From the NCBI GenBank assembly GCA_013115135.1, contig JABANP010000149.1, forward strand, positions 1 through 64,000: DNA of 64,000 nt, in the 5' to 3' direction. Shown here one piece after another: positions 42,867 to 55,201 of this stretch. The position numbers were made by a program, and so were the translations under genes. The notes under the pieces were generated by a model. It worked only from the letters and a program-made list of their open reading frames with translations. It had not been told where the DNA came from and searched no databases. Numbering within the stretch: the first letter of the stretch is position 1; every line of letters starts with the position of its first letter. Source of the stretch: Perkinsus olseni. Lineage: Eukaryota > Perkinsozoa > Perkinsida > Perkinsidae.

Positions 42867-44164
42867 GCTGGCATTTCACGGAGACCAAGATGGGGAGTCG
42901 CAAAGGAGATGTAATTAACAGGAACCAGGCCCAAGCTGCCAACGGTCTTGCTCGGGTCACTGTACGGATCTGATGGGAAAAGGAGATCCCGGGTTCTATC
43001 CCGGCATCCGGCAACTCCATAAAGTGTTTCCTTGCAGGCGAACAGCTACGAGGCGAAGATTATGAACTTGCCCCACCGCCCACGAACGGCGAGAGATTTT
43101 CGGGTACGAAAATTCCCAAAAATTTGGTAGTGCAAGAAAAAACCGCTAATGAGGAACGAGACGAAAGTCGTTTGAGTTGCAAATTCACTCACGAGAAGTC
43201 CTGCCTTCGGGTCGTTCACCCGCAATTTTGTGGCGCGCGAAATGAGCAAGCTTCTCACATCGTGATGGTTGTGCGGCGAGGAGTTTGAGAGCCGCTCGAC
43301 AGTAGAGGCCTCCGAGAGAATGGCCGATGAGCGAGAGAAAACTCCCAGGCTCGCAGGTATCTTCGATCAACCTGAACCGATACAGGTCAACCTACGATTA
43401 ACAAGCTCACAGGAACCTTCAAGATTCACGCAAACGTTTGCTCTTAACGGAATTTTTCACCCAGATAATCGCGAACGATTGGAGGTACTCACCGAAATAA
43501 ATTCTCTCCGCCTTCCTTCACACCATCATGAGTCTTCCCAGTGTTCACGTTGGAGATGACTGTGATGAGCTCGATCTCCTCGTGCGTCTCCGGGTCCACG
43601 TGAATGCCAGTACTGTCCGAGGCCCGCGTTTCGCACTGCCCCAAGAGAGCCTCTCGGACGGCCAACAAGTCGCTGTTGTGGCCCCATATTCCGTGCTGAA
43701 GAGAGTGGGAATGATGAGTCAAATTAGATTTCTAATTCTAATAGAATCTAATACCACAAATCACGCACTTCGTCTACGACAGATCACGATCAAACCCATC
43801 AATAACCCAATCATTCTCCCATGCGAACGATACCACTGCCAATCATTTCCACCCGCGATATGGTAAACGATTCGTGTGATCCCCTCGCAATCCGACCGAG
43901 CAGAAAAATGCATCAATAAAGTCGAGAAGGAAATGATGATGATTGGTTGCAATCAAAGATATAGGTCAAAAATCATCCAACCCCACAGCCACGCGTATCC
44001 ACCGCACTCGGAAGAATCTTGCGCCCTACCTGTAGAAATACGTAGTGTTTTCGTCGCCATTGATGAACACTTTCCAAAGGCGGCGGCGGCACCGCGTCGT
44101 GGCGGTTCGCACTAGTTGGGATGGCGTCACCGGCGTCAACTGCCCGTACGCATGCACAGCTCAT
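42867..44164 (-). pseudogene. DUF676-type lipase, 3'-truncated duplicate (copy B)
   Basis: Exons 1-4 are present at 44164-44030, 43695-43493, 43371-43220 and 42969-42867 with the same splice borders and open frames, including HGIWGHNSDL, GHSLGGLYCRAAL and FATPHLGL. The duplication junction lies in intron 4, so exons 5 onward (SGKTGSDLLL block and the rest) are missing. The nucleophile elbow is intact but the C-terminal half of the hydrolase fold is not. Exon coding changes versus copy A are few. It may be transcribed from a duplicated promoter but should not give a complete enzyme. Confidence 0.8.
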
Positions 44165-44755
44165 TTCGCTGGATGGAAATAATATACACTAACAAGCTGC
44201 ACGGATGGCGGAATCGGGTAGCCTCCTAGACGTGTTCACGCAGGGTTACTAACCAAACCGAGCACTAGCGATAACAAGGATTCCCACAGTCAGGTCCCGT
44301 CGCCGCTCTGCGACTGAGGTCATGTAAAATGGTGCGACCGATACGGTGAGAAAAGCTTCACGAACGCAAGAGGAGCAGACGAGGACCTTTCTGAGATGCA
44401 CGAACGCGTCCGGATGTTGCGGAATCACACATACCTAAACATACTAACCAACTTGAGACAACCTGAGACACGCACGTCGTCGTGAGCATAAAAAATACTA
44501 CCAGCACATGGAGAAAGTGCGAGCCCTGCTGGAACACAAGGCCACTCATGATTCTAAGAAAAACATTAAAATTGATGAAAGACAAAATCCTACCTTCCCC
44601 GCCTCAAGTGACTTCGGCGATGTGTACGCGATCGGTTCTGATTACGCTCATAGTGGCTATAATGGTGTCAGAAAAATGGTCAGAGAACCTGTACTCTCCA
44701 GGAAGAGCAGTTCAGCACCATACCTTTGGGCTGCGATCTCCGAGAGATATTCTCA

Positions 44756-45203
44756 TCATAGCGATGCTGCTACGTCCGGCCGCAGATCGATTACGCGGCG
44801 AATCACGGCCACCAAACTGCTCAGTTGGTATCTTCGTCAGCTCTCCTACTAACGACTCGGGTTCGATTCCCACGGCTTCCTCCACTTCCTCTTGTTGCCC
44901 CTCTTCAACGGCATTCACAGGAGCACCAACTTCATCATAAAGTGCCGACAAATCCGCCAGCTCCCCCAAATCTCCATGCGGGTTGAACTCAATCTCCGGC
45001 ACCGAATCCCGCGCAGGTTCGATCCCCACCACCGGCATCACATCAAACCCTTCGTCCACAGCCGGCCCACGCGGATCAGCATGGATAGGCCGCGCTAACA
45101 AGTCATCGAGCGCTGGCGAGCTGCTGACCGTTCGACCACGAGTTCGCGACTTCATCACGTTGGAGCCGGTGGATCTCCGACGCCCACACGTAGCCGCGGG
45201 CAT
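44756..45203 (-). CDS. Acidic protein, C-terminal part (copy B)
   Basis: Counterpart of 33995-34440. Here the linker keeps frame further (VNAVEEGQQEEVEEAVGIEP, then ESLVGELTKIPTEQ), but an extra base in an A run at about 44815 (CAAACTG versus CAACTG) breaks the frame inside the NET-like block. So each copy is broken at a different place. Confidence 0.4.
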
Positions 45204-46699
45204 GACCTGGAAGACGCGCAAAAATCGTTTTCTTTTTCCGTATTATTTGATCCATCTTCATGAGGAGCGTGAAGCGTTTTCCCAGGCAAGTCCAGAAAAT
45301 GAAGGTTTCCCAACGGAAAAATGCACGCTCCTTAGAGTTCACAGCGAAGCGCAGAATATTTATCTGTCGAGTTTTGGAAGCGCGACTTGGACTCATAAAT
45401 ATAGGTTCGGAATGATCAGCTGCGAACTCGTCGGAAAAAGTAACCCCTCAGTTAGCGGCGCAACCTTGCGCATTCTGAAACGACTCGTGCCGTAGCTCCG
45501 ACGATGAGGGTGCGATTCACTTTGTGAATCACAAGAGGAAAATACTGGTATTTTTTTGACGAAAAACCTGTCCCGCTCGACAGAATCATATAACAGAATA
45601 GTACCTTATTAAACAAGAAAAAAAATGATTATTCAACCTAAACAAACAGCGCGACAGCGGAGGGGTCCAAGATTTCGGCGAGAGAGCAGGTCGGGAACAT
45701 CCATCGTCAATGACCCCTCCTGTTGAGGCAAGGCTCACCGGAGAAGCAAACCGTATCGAGGTAACGTCTGTGGTCTTTTGTAGCCTCGCAGCCAAATCCC
45801 CGGACTGAAAGCATAGATTGAAAACAACTAAGACAACCGAGTCGAAATCAGAGCGTACCATAACTTTCCCAACGTCCCAAACATTCAACGGTAACACTTC
45901 GCTCACGCTCCTAGCTTACTTGGTGCCTCCTCGGCGCATATCGTACCGGTGGGGATTCCGAGACGGTCAGGCCACGACCAAACGTGACACTCCCATGAGG
46001 TCTTCTCAGGTACGTCGGATTATCTGAAACCAAGTCGATAGAAGAGCAATGATGAATCATCATTGATGATAATGATGACTATTCACGAACCTTCATAACT
46101 GCAATTTAGCCACCTTCCGAGACAAAGATATTTTGCTCATAATCTCAGATTTTGTCATAAAATAATTAACCTCAGTGAATATAATAGTAATATCATAGCA
46201 ATATCATAGCAATATCATAGCATGGGCAATATCATAACGTCATCATCACGACGCAACCATAAATAGTAGAGCAAAAATTTGGACAAAAATTTATGACCGG
46301 CAAATGACAGTGTCATTACGACGCAAGTGCGCCTTCCTCACAAGAGATGTAGACAGAATTACCACTGATCTTCGAACTGGGCATACCCTAAGGAGCGACG
46401 GACTCGTCCGCTACTTGCAAGGAGAAGTTCGGTCGCGGTTTTTTTCATTCATACCACCAAATGCTTCCGGGCGATGCTCAACCAGCGGCCAGCCGGTCGG
46501 ATGCCTCTCAGCAGAAATGTCGAACTTTCGTCCTCGTACAACGTGTAAGAGCCCGCTCGCAGCCTCTTTCCCCACAAATTCAAAGTTCTACTTAGAATTT
46601 TCCTTCAACGGAAGTCGAAAACCATCAACACGCCCACCCGATTCGAAACAGGGCGAAAATCTCACCAGCGACAACCGCGCTGGATCGGTTCCCTACCTC

Positions 46700-49600
46700 C
46701 AAGTTGCTCTTCATCATCACGAAGGGCAGCAAACTCTTGGCCGGGGCTGAGATGGAATCCACCACTCTGGACGCCCCCTCCTGGATGGCCTGACAACCAT
46801 TTGGTCGAGTTTAGACAAATCAGTCGTTCATAAAACTATTCTGGCGAAGTCGATTGAAATTCCTTAGATGGGGAAACATGTGAAAGTTGCCGCGCTAGGC
46901 GTCACCAGTCCACACTAAACCACTCCCTGAGGGGGAAGACAGCCCCACCATCTGCAGGGCCTGAAGCCCCTGATTGGTAGGGTTAGTCAGTCTGAAGTTC
47001 AGACTGACTGACCGACTGCCAGATTACTAGATGGAGTTACCGTACGCCGAGTCCAGAAAAACGCCGAGTCCAGAAAAACGCCGAGTCCAAAAAACGCCGA
47101 GTCCAGAAAAACGCTGAGTCCAGAGAAACATATGGCCGAATCATTCTAACACAGGAGGATTGAGACATATCGAAAAGGCTCCTCTATTCAATCGCGGTAA
47201 GACGCTGTCGGAGAGAATCGAAAGATACCCTTCAAGTGAAAAAGAAACGCTCCAACTCGAGATGAGAGGTACGTCCCCGCTGCCGTCACCTGCATCCCAC
47301 CTTGAAGAGCCGACTGCATGACGAGAAACTCAAAATAAACTCCGCTTGAAAGCGCAGGAAGTCTTCCATCGCCGCCCAAAAAACACAACACCAAATGGTC
47401 GTATTTCGAAAAGACACCAGGTGCCATGACCAACCTAAGATACTCTCGCCCACATCAACCGCTCCTTCGCTCGCTGCTTCACCGAAGATACCACCTACGA
47501 GAGAACCGCTGACAGCGCAACGCGCCGCTCGGGCGCCACAGACCCGAGACTCGCCAATTCGATCATGAGACAAAACACAACATTCCCCCGCGTGAAGACC
47601 AGCCTGACCAACACTGATCTCGCTGCCCGCTCGTTATTGACGTGAGTGTTATGGATGCTACTTCCACAACAAACCGTGATGAGAGTGACTATGCAGACAC
47701 TGAGCAGCTGCCTCGACAGTGCATCAGGCAGCTATCTGTCGGCGCGGAAGTTCCGTAAATACGACCTGCTTCAACTCGCCTTCAGCAAGGTATCCTCATC
47801 CTCCTCCACGACCGGCATCAGTGAGCTTGATACCAGCGCTCTCGATGCCAGATCGACGCCCCCTGTGCTCGCCAGCTTCCGTGTCAACATCAGCTCAGCC
47901 CGCAGCTCCTCCACCTCCTTGCTCAGTCGCTGCACCTTCCCACTGAAGCCCCCTTTACAAGCCCTACGATCACAGTGAAAACCAAGCAGGAAGAGGTCTC
48001 CCAAAACCAATACCGGCCATCAGTCTCCGTCGAGGACGCTCCATCGAAAGTTGGTGGCTCCATCGTCATCGCTAGCCGGAGAGCCGAGACGAGAGTATCC
48101 CGTTCCTCGCATGATCGCGGCATCAAAACTATCTGATCGAGAGATCAGACCTACCTAGATACACCTAGACATCTTCGCTCTCTTGTGTCGGCCGAGCTGA
48201 ATGAATATTTTTGGATATTTTCTCGCGACGAACATTTCAATGGTTCACACCCAGCACGCTGGTCAATGGCAAAATAATTTCCTCTCAGAGTCAACCTAAG
48301 ATACCAAACTCCTTCCCTCAGTATTGGCCCAGGCATGCCCCACACAGACAATACCACATTTCGCCCTACAGTATGGTCCACTCGGTTGTCATCATCGATC
48401 GAGCAGAGCTCCAGTCCAACCTCCCATACATCCCCGCCATTACCCGGAAGCCCACCTAGCAGGCCCCTCGTGAAGGGAGTACCTGCTTCGCGCAGGTCCT
48501 CGGCATTCGAAGGAGTCGCACCACCCGTCAGAGGCCGCCGTGTTCGGTGGTCCCCTAGCAGTGGGTCGAGGCACAGCAGTGCTGAGTCACTGACGCTCTG
48601 TCCCTCTCAAGAGACCAACGCCCGCTGTCTACGGAGTCTTGGCGGTTGATATAGAAAGCACATACCAGCCTTGTTTCTGTGCCCGGAGAAAGCCACTTCA
48701 CGCCATACAGATGAAAAGATGATCATGCTCATCCAATTTTTTCTCATCCCCGTCAGTAAATCCGGTAAATTACAGAAATTTTTTTTTGAGCGATTACCTC
48801 AGGGGCCACGTACGAGTAGCACGAGTCGACCTCAAGATTCCCAATCGCCTTACAGTTGCCCAAGTCACTCAAACTTCTTATAGTCAAGTTCATCGTCAAA
48901 GGCATCCTCTTCACCAATTCTCCCTCGTTCAAAGTCTGCCACGCCCAAAAATGTCAAACAAGACCTGCTTCGCTCCGCCCTATTACACCATCACTCTGAT
49001 AATCATACACGGAGAGCAGCCCATCTCCAACTTGGACGAGACGCTTCTCCCACTGACCTCGACGAGGATCCAACACCAGCACTGGCTGATCGACCAGAAT
49101 TCTCTGACAAGGCAAGGCGCGCTCTACAGTGCCGACGAGTAGACGACACTTATCAAAATTGTCGATGCTTGTAATCTATTTTTACGAGACTGATATGATC
49201 TTGGAGGAATTATAGATGATACCGCAGTAACTACGGTCCACCCGACCGGACAAGACGACAAGCTTCCGAGAAGAGTATCATTCAACCTGGGAGTACCCAA
49301 CAATGTTTGGACAACATCGCGCGATAATCAATCAGTCTTATACACATTCACCTAATGGATCCGTGAACCGAGTCCACGAGTCCCCTGCAGAAGCCGCGCA
49401 GCTCATTCCGGAGAAGTTCGGTAACCATCCCTATCACACTACCTCAATTTTCTTTCTCCCAGCCACGCGTCGCTCCGCTGCCAAAATCAGTACCTGCCGA
49501 ATTAGTATACCAGCACTAGCTCCTCTCGAGGATACTACATCCAGCTCTTGAATAGTACTGCAGGATACCAGTAAACATCGACCGGCAGTATCACCAAAGA

Positions 49601-51690
49601 TCTCGCCTTTCCTTCGGTTGGAGGTGGTGGTGGCCTACATCGCGCTGACTCCTCAGTGAGCGGTTGATAATGTGAATGTAGCATAAATTACATACATTAG
49701 TAAATGAAAAACGTACTAGAGAAACAGACCCGGGCTTGCTTCACTACAAATCATAATTTTACAAGCCATTCGTCCCCCTCGCCTCCAGCATATCCAAGGT
49801 CGACCCGTGTCAACCACAGAACAACCGAGCCTCTCTACCTCATCCTTCTCGACCATAAACTGCACCGCATGCGGTCTTCCAACTTCCACCAGCCATTGTC
49901 GCCATGAAACTGGTAAGGTCCATTTCGATACCACCTAAAAACTACTCAAATAGCGATCTTTCAAACACGCAAACGTCCCGATACCATAGTCGCTACTTTA
50001 TTTCCGGAGTTATGAGATACTCCCTGCTCACCTCGGTTATCCGCAGTTTCACAAGATTCTCCTGTTTCGGACTCCTCAGAATCACGACACCGCCCTCGTC
50101 TAAAGAACGAAGTCTCACGACTTTTCAAAACCGATCATGCACGTTGCTCCCATACCACATTTCCTCGGCAAAGTCTGAACATATCCGCCTCACGCTCTGA
50201 CTGCTTGATGAATAATTGAGCTGATAAAGCCTTGCAGCATCAATATTACAACTTAGGAAACCATTCTCGAAACCCTCAACTCATCTACCTCACAGCTAGC
50301 AAGCCCTCTATATGCCAGTTTGACATGCAACTGCCATTTTGTTCTTCACGTTGGTGATATAATCCGTGATGAAACTCTACCACACGAAGTAGATACGAAA
50401 AAACCATTTCAATATCAGACTCGCACTTACTTACAGTGTCAGTGAACGGACTCGCTGCAACGACATTACCGATAATGATTTGATGCCACTTCCAGATACC
50501 ATTTGGTTGCATCAACTCAGCCCACATGCTGAACGGTGCGTCCTCCGCCAAGGCGAGACTCTTATAAACCCTCCCTCCCCTAAATTCAAAATGAAAGACA
50601 ACGATGCTCCGCTCAATTCAAATATTTCAGCTTCCCCCGTATTTCGTAGAATTTACGGCGTGGATTACCGTTATTCACTAATTGCGAACTCACAGGTGGC
50701 ACACGACATATGCCACATGCAAGAATGAGACCACTATACCACATCCATCACGCCTTCGGTACAGACTGCATATAAGAGTATTCGATGCATTTTTGGCCCA
50801 TCATAAACGGCCACCCCCTGCACAGAGCCGAGCCGCAATAACATCAGAGGATTAGAGGAAAAAGTACTATAATTCCGTAAGAGGATTTGGAAGACCACTG
50901 TGAGGACCTCGAAAGCTGTATCCAATCTTCGCCTGCCTTACTACCTGTTCTTCCCGCTCAGGCTCGCTACCGTACCTGCCATAGTCATGCCTAATTATGA
51001 TTAAACTGCCAGGGGATATAGATCCACTTCCATGAGATCTTATACTGCTCGCAAAAACTGCGCACTGCTCAACACGAGTTCAGAATAATAGTATTATCGA
51101 GCCAATAATAAAACTCTTTACACTACCTCAGCATGTATCCTATGATTTAGTTCCGAGATGGTACCAGAAATTTGATATTAAAATAAAACTGAATTATTCC
51201 CATATCATTTCAGCTCACCTTAAGGTGATAAGCGAACGCTCTGATATCAATTTTCAGTCGTCGATTTGTAATTTCCTATTCTTCGAGAAACTCAGAGGAC
51301 AATTTTCACGCTCGGTAACCGACAGACCGTCCCTAAAGCTTTTTTTAGGGAAAATGCCGTAGTGAAACCTGCCAGCATCGAACCTGATACCTCCGCCTTA
51401 CCAACACAACACCTTCCCCACTCTAGTAACTATTCTCGCAGGAAATATTGTCATATTACAAGCCCGTATCGTCACATCCCCCGCATCCAGCCCAGCCCCT
51501 TGCAATGGAAGGTACAAAAAATCAACAGCAGCCTCGATGGTATCTGAACGGGAAAGAGCAATCGAGTTTCACATGAGCAAACGAGGCCTCCTGCAAAGCA
51601 CAGAGTGACCATCACTCTACTCGCTGACGGAACCACGCTCAACCTCTGGTCGGTATACCCAAACTCAGGCCCCGGTTTTCGGGCCACAGG
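46700..51690 (-). CDS. Long unidentified multi-exon gene (copy B)
   Basis: Duplicate of the gene at 35960-41130 with the same exon blocks, for example PEFGYTDQRLSVVPSASRVM (about 51670), FSMWAELMQPNGIWKW (about 50510), WRQWLVEVGRPHAVQFMVEK (about 49870), the FERFRQL exon (about 48900) and the coiled coil (about 47940). Small in-frame and out-of-frame indels differ between copies, for example near 46745, where a segment encoding KTT and bases around it are missing. Confidence 0.4.
46985..47009. repeat. 12-bp-arm perfect inverted repeat (unit B)
   Basis: Identical to the palindrome at 36286-36310, with an extra GACC after the right arm. Confidence 0.9.
47045..47129. repeat. Minisatellite, about 17-bp unit x5 (unit B)
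   Basis: Five copies of CGCCGAGTCCAGAAAAA, one with a shortened A run (GTCCAAAAAA) and the last with GCTGAGTCCAGAGAAA. Same place as the array at 36342. Confidence 0.9.
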
Positions 51691-51889
51691 ATTGAGGTTT
51701 GGTCAATACCCCTCCCGTCCTCAGCGTCTATGAGATTTCTTCCGCGGAAAAATGTAGTGAACGCACATACCAGCCCCCAAGTCAAAAAGCAATTTTATAT
51801 AACTCCAGTCCACTCTCCCAGTACGAGGGAAATTCCTCCAACGAAAAAACCAGCAACCCCGTCAGGCAGGTCCCCCCCCTGTACTACAT

Positions 51890-52135
51890 CCCGATCGGGG
51901 ATCTGCAGTTGGGGCAGACATGAATGACGTCCTTCAGATCGGAACAACAAAATGGTATCCAAAAAAATAACGGAACTGAAAGACGCCAGAAACCCCGCTT
52001 CCCACGCAGCCAGCCTTATTACAAGTGCAGCAGAGTCCTGCTGCTGCGAAGAGAGTGCAAGCTCCACTGCGATAATGCACTCTCGTAACCACCGTACACT
52101 TGCAAACTGGACACACCTGAAGGGCTTGGGACTTG
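51890..52135 (-). pseudogene. LITAF-like gene, copy B, start codon lost
   Basis: Both exons and the intron borders of the copy at 41317 are kept (SQALQVCPVCKCTVV, the hydrophobic block, and CPNC with IG at the end). The ATG that starts copy A is AAG here. No other ATG in frame lies close upstream, so translation would need a new upstream exon or a non-ATG start. The intron differs by a few bases. Confidence 0.6.
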
Positions 52136-52334
52136 AACGCATTCGAACGACGTCAACGCTGCAATGTTAAGGACGGAAGGACAGCATACGCCATCGGAGA
52201 AATAAAGATGAGAGTTTTCGGGGGATCCGATTTCATTTTTCGCGCACGTTCGTCGCCCTTTTGTTCGGGCAGTTAGAATAACGAAGAGTATAATATTCTA
52301 TTATCACCGTCACTAAATCACATATTGAAATAAG

Positions 52335-52430
52335 ATGACATCTGTGGGATTCGAACCCGGGAAGCTTTTGTTTGACGCAGGACATACCGCGGTGAGCCCA
52401 CCGTAGACGCACCACCACCCTCACTACCAT
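52335..52430 (-). other. tRNA-like sequence with box B (unit B)
   Basis: Counterpart of 41765-41850, with box B GGTTCGAATCC intact (52347-52357) and an insertion between box A and the upstream flank. Confidence 0.35.
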
Positions 52431-53348
52431 GGCAATGGGCCGGGATGTTGGTAAAGTGAGAGCCCCGCCACCGGATGCAATACGGTCCAGCGTAGCCTCG
52501 CCGCCACTTATTACAGTCACATTGCCAGTTGCAACCTGACCGAAAGAATTGAATTAATTTTTCAATGCAACTAAGAGAAGCTACGAAGGGAACCCTTCAT
52601 CATGATTCTTCGCGTGCTTCGGCGCAGCCCACGGTACTGTTGACGGTTGCACACTGATGAACAATTTCTGCTCATTTCTGTCGTCACAGAGAATCCCCAC
52701 AATGGGAAAATCAATCTCGTACGCTGCCATGCAATAAAGGGGCTACCGTCTTACAGTATTGTTATTGGCAGCAGGGACGAGGACGCCGCCAGCGATCTGA
52801 TACCGTTGCCGAACCTGATGATAACATACACTAACAAGGCGATAGTAAACAGCAGAAAACAACTGCGAAGGGTTCCCTACACGAGATATTAAAGGCAAAC
52901 TGAGTCGGAAAATTTCCAATCTGTATCAGTCACTAGAAATTCCTGTTCATAATCCCATCGCTGCCAAAACTAACCCCACCGTATCACATTATTGTCCCTC
53001 CCTGCTCCTTCTCCTCCGGCCAAGTTACCAGGAGGTGGTGCTGTTACCGTAGGATAGTTAATAAAGGCCTGCTCAGCCGGCGTTGGTGGCGTGTCCTGCG
53101 CCATAGTAATCGCAACTGCCGGGACTCTTTTGTGAGTGGAAACGGAATCATACACGCCTCAAATGGAGAAGCATACGAGCCACAAGCGAAAGGTTTATGA
53201 ACCTTGACCAGCCAAACAAACGTGCAAACTGCCAGGACAGCACTTCAGTTTTTTGAGCAGAAACCGAACAGCATTCTTGCATTCTTGGAGGATCTTGCAT
53301 TTCCCTAACGCTGCGCAAAACGCGCACTGGGTCTTTCTTTTCCGAGGA

Positions 53349-53939
53349 ATGCATCGCCGAAGCAGCATACAGATGAAGGGAGCTGAAGACGCGATAGACT
53401 TAGCTGTGCCAACCGAGATAGGTTTATCGGAGCCTGCCGTTTTCATGAGCAGCGATCTCGAAGGTTGTGGCGTCGGTAAGGTGGGCAGCAAGGGTCCCTG
53501 GTACCTGAAAAGTGGAGATGATTTCGTCGAGATCCCTGTTGTTTGTCCGAGAAAGAAGACTCTAGGCAGACGAATCCTCAAGAAATTTTCACGGTCCAAG
53601 CCCGACCCCTCAGTGTCCCCCAACTGCGACCCGAAGCCCGGAGAGTGGCTGACCATCTCCGTCAAGGGCGAGGTGTATCATCTTCTGTTCGGCAACATCG
53701 GCGGTTTCCAGCTTGTTGAAGAACGATTCGTCCTGATGGCTAAGAGACAGGAGCAGGTGTCGTTGGTCTTCTCGCTGCTGCGTGCTACATCGCGAACAAA
53801 ACTCACACGTGAGTTCACGGTGGTGAGCCAGCACGCGCTCGAGGATTATTTTCGGCGAAAAATATCACCCTGCTTGTCACGCTTCGTCCCTCACTACTTC
53901 TGTTGTTGCCTGCGCGTTGAGAGAGGGGCTTCTCTTTAG
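53349..53939 (+). CDS. Secreted-family protein, copy lacking its N-terminal coding part
   Basis: From the ATG at 53349 (MHRRSSIQMKGAEDAIDLAV) the frame continues through a region unique to this end of the duplication: EPAVFMSSDLEGCGVGKVG, GPWYLKSGDDFVEIPVVCP, GEWLTISVKGEVYHLLFGN, and RQEQVSLVFSLLRATSRTK, ending at TAG 53939. Relative to the copy at 42409 about 360 bases are deleted, removing the ATG, signal peptide and first cysteines and fusing the old leader (TTTTCCGAG) directly to GAATGCATCGCC. As it stands the product would not be secreted. The two fragments overlap by about 25 codons and are complementary halves of one family member. Confidence 0.7.
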   Translation: MHRRSSIQMKGAEDAIDLAVPTEIGLSEPAVFMSSDLEGCGVGKVGSKGPWYLKSGDDFVEIPVVCPRKKTLGRRILKKFSRSKPDPSVSPNCDPKPGEWLTISVKGEVYHLLFGNIGGFQLVEERFVLMAKRQEQVSLVFSLLRATSRTKLTREFTVVSQHALEDYFRRKISPCLSRFVPHYFCCCLRVERGASL

Positions 53940-54434
53940 GTGCTCTGGCTCCGTTTGAAACTTTTCATAATCAGCAACACCCTACGGGAAAAAAGTAATT
54001 TTGCGCTCTAATGAGACAGCATTCAGTATCGATTGCAATTTTGACGGATCGTTGGTGAACAAGATTTTGCCAATGCTATTGACTCGCCGTTCTTCGCGTC
54101 TTCTTCCCTTACCTTGGAAGGGGTTGCGAGGACCGTAGTTGTCCCTATCACCATTAGAAGGCACAGGGTTCGACCCGGCAGCTTCTGGGTGATAGTTGAA
54201 AATCGCGTTCTGTACGTCCCGTCGTGTACTATGGAGATCGCTGCAATGTCGTTATTAATATTAATTAACACAAACGTGGGGGTTCGAGAATTATTTGCTG
54301 TTCCTCTCTGCAGAAAGAAACCGAGCAGGACGAGGTCTGAAGGGAGCACCAGTACAAGCAGCAGCAGCGGTAGCAACTCTGATAAGGAGAAGGGCTGTTA
54401 CGATCCGACTCGACTCAGGTTCGGGACGCCTAAT
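53940..54434. other. Region without a supported gene
   Basis: A plus-strand frame at 54114-54560 (Ser-rich in the middle) and minus-strand frames overlap here. None shows a domain or clear splice partners. Confidence 0.3.
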
Positions 54435-54709
54435 TTTCCGGTTGTCCGACACCTGGTAATTTTCGTGCGGCACAAGTGGGTGAGATTCTGTTGCCACGCA
54501 ACGACCTCGTTGTTGAACCGGTATGGTCGTTGCAGCTTGGCGTTTACTGTTTGCGTATGATAAGAGTAGAGAAGGATGTCTGCGATGTAATCCATGTTAT
54601 CAATTTGACTGTTGTTCTTGTTACCAACCACTGCAAGTGTTTGCTCATCAATAAAATCAGCCTTAGTCCTGGAATCCTCGTTGTATGGTGACTGTAGTTT
54701 CGACATCAT
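54435..54709 (-). CDS. Hypothetical exon
   Basis: Minus-strand frame beginning MSKLQSPYNEDSRTKADF and continuing DYIADILLYSYHTQTVNAKL to a possible GTGTCG donor near 54435. Composition is that of a soluble helical protein. The plus strand is also open here, so strand is not certain. Confidence 0.3.
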
Positions 54710-55201
54710 TCAGGTTGTGGCGAATCACGAACTCGTTCACTCGCTGCGTGGGTAGACGCGCTGGGCGAAGGCCGGTAGCCCGTGACGGTGTATTAGAGGC
54801 AGTTCATTCTAGTCGCGGCCGTCCTGGTATTCATACGTCCTCGTACGTTGCGCCAAACTTGTCGGCCTGGTGGGTCACCTCAAATTAGAAAATGAGACGA
54901 TTAACAGCGCTCGGCAATTGTAGAGATTCTCGTTGTGTTGTCAGGGGCGAGCGTCTTGAGTAACTTGGCGGTTGGTAGTTTAGTGGGCTGCTCACAACAA
55001 CATAACCGATTGAATCATTTCTAAAGAAGATCTTCGTTTCGCTCTTCTGTCTGTGCTTGCTCGTCTCTTTTCGATTACTATTTCCTTGTTTCTGGTAGGA
55101 AATTCTCACGGTTGAGTAACGTCCCAAAAATACTTGTATTTTGTGTGACCACTGTCTCCTGTCCCATCGGAGAATCCTGATGTTGATCAGTGTTTCTCGC
55201 A

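Larger units (their letters stand above)
42826..53400 (+). repeat. Direct tandem duplication, unit B
   Basis: Head-to-tail second copy of 31960-42825, carrying the same gene order with many substitutions and small indels. Its right end is rearranged: from about 52895 to 53225 there is sequence absent from unit A, after which homology resumes around the secreted gene. Confidence 0.92.
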
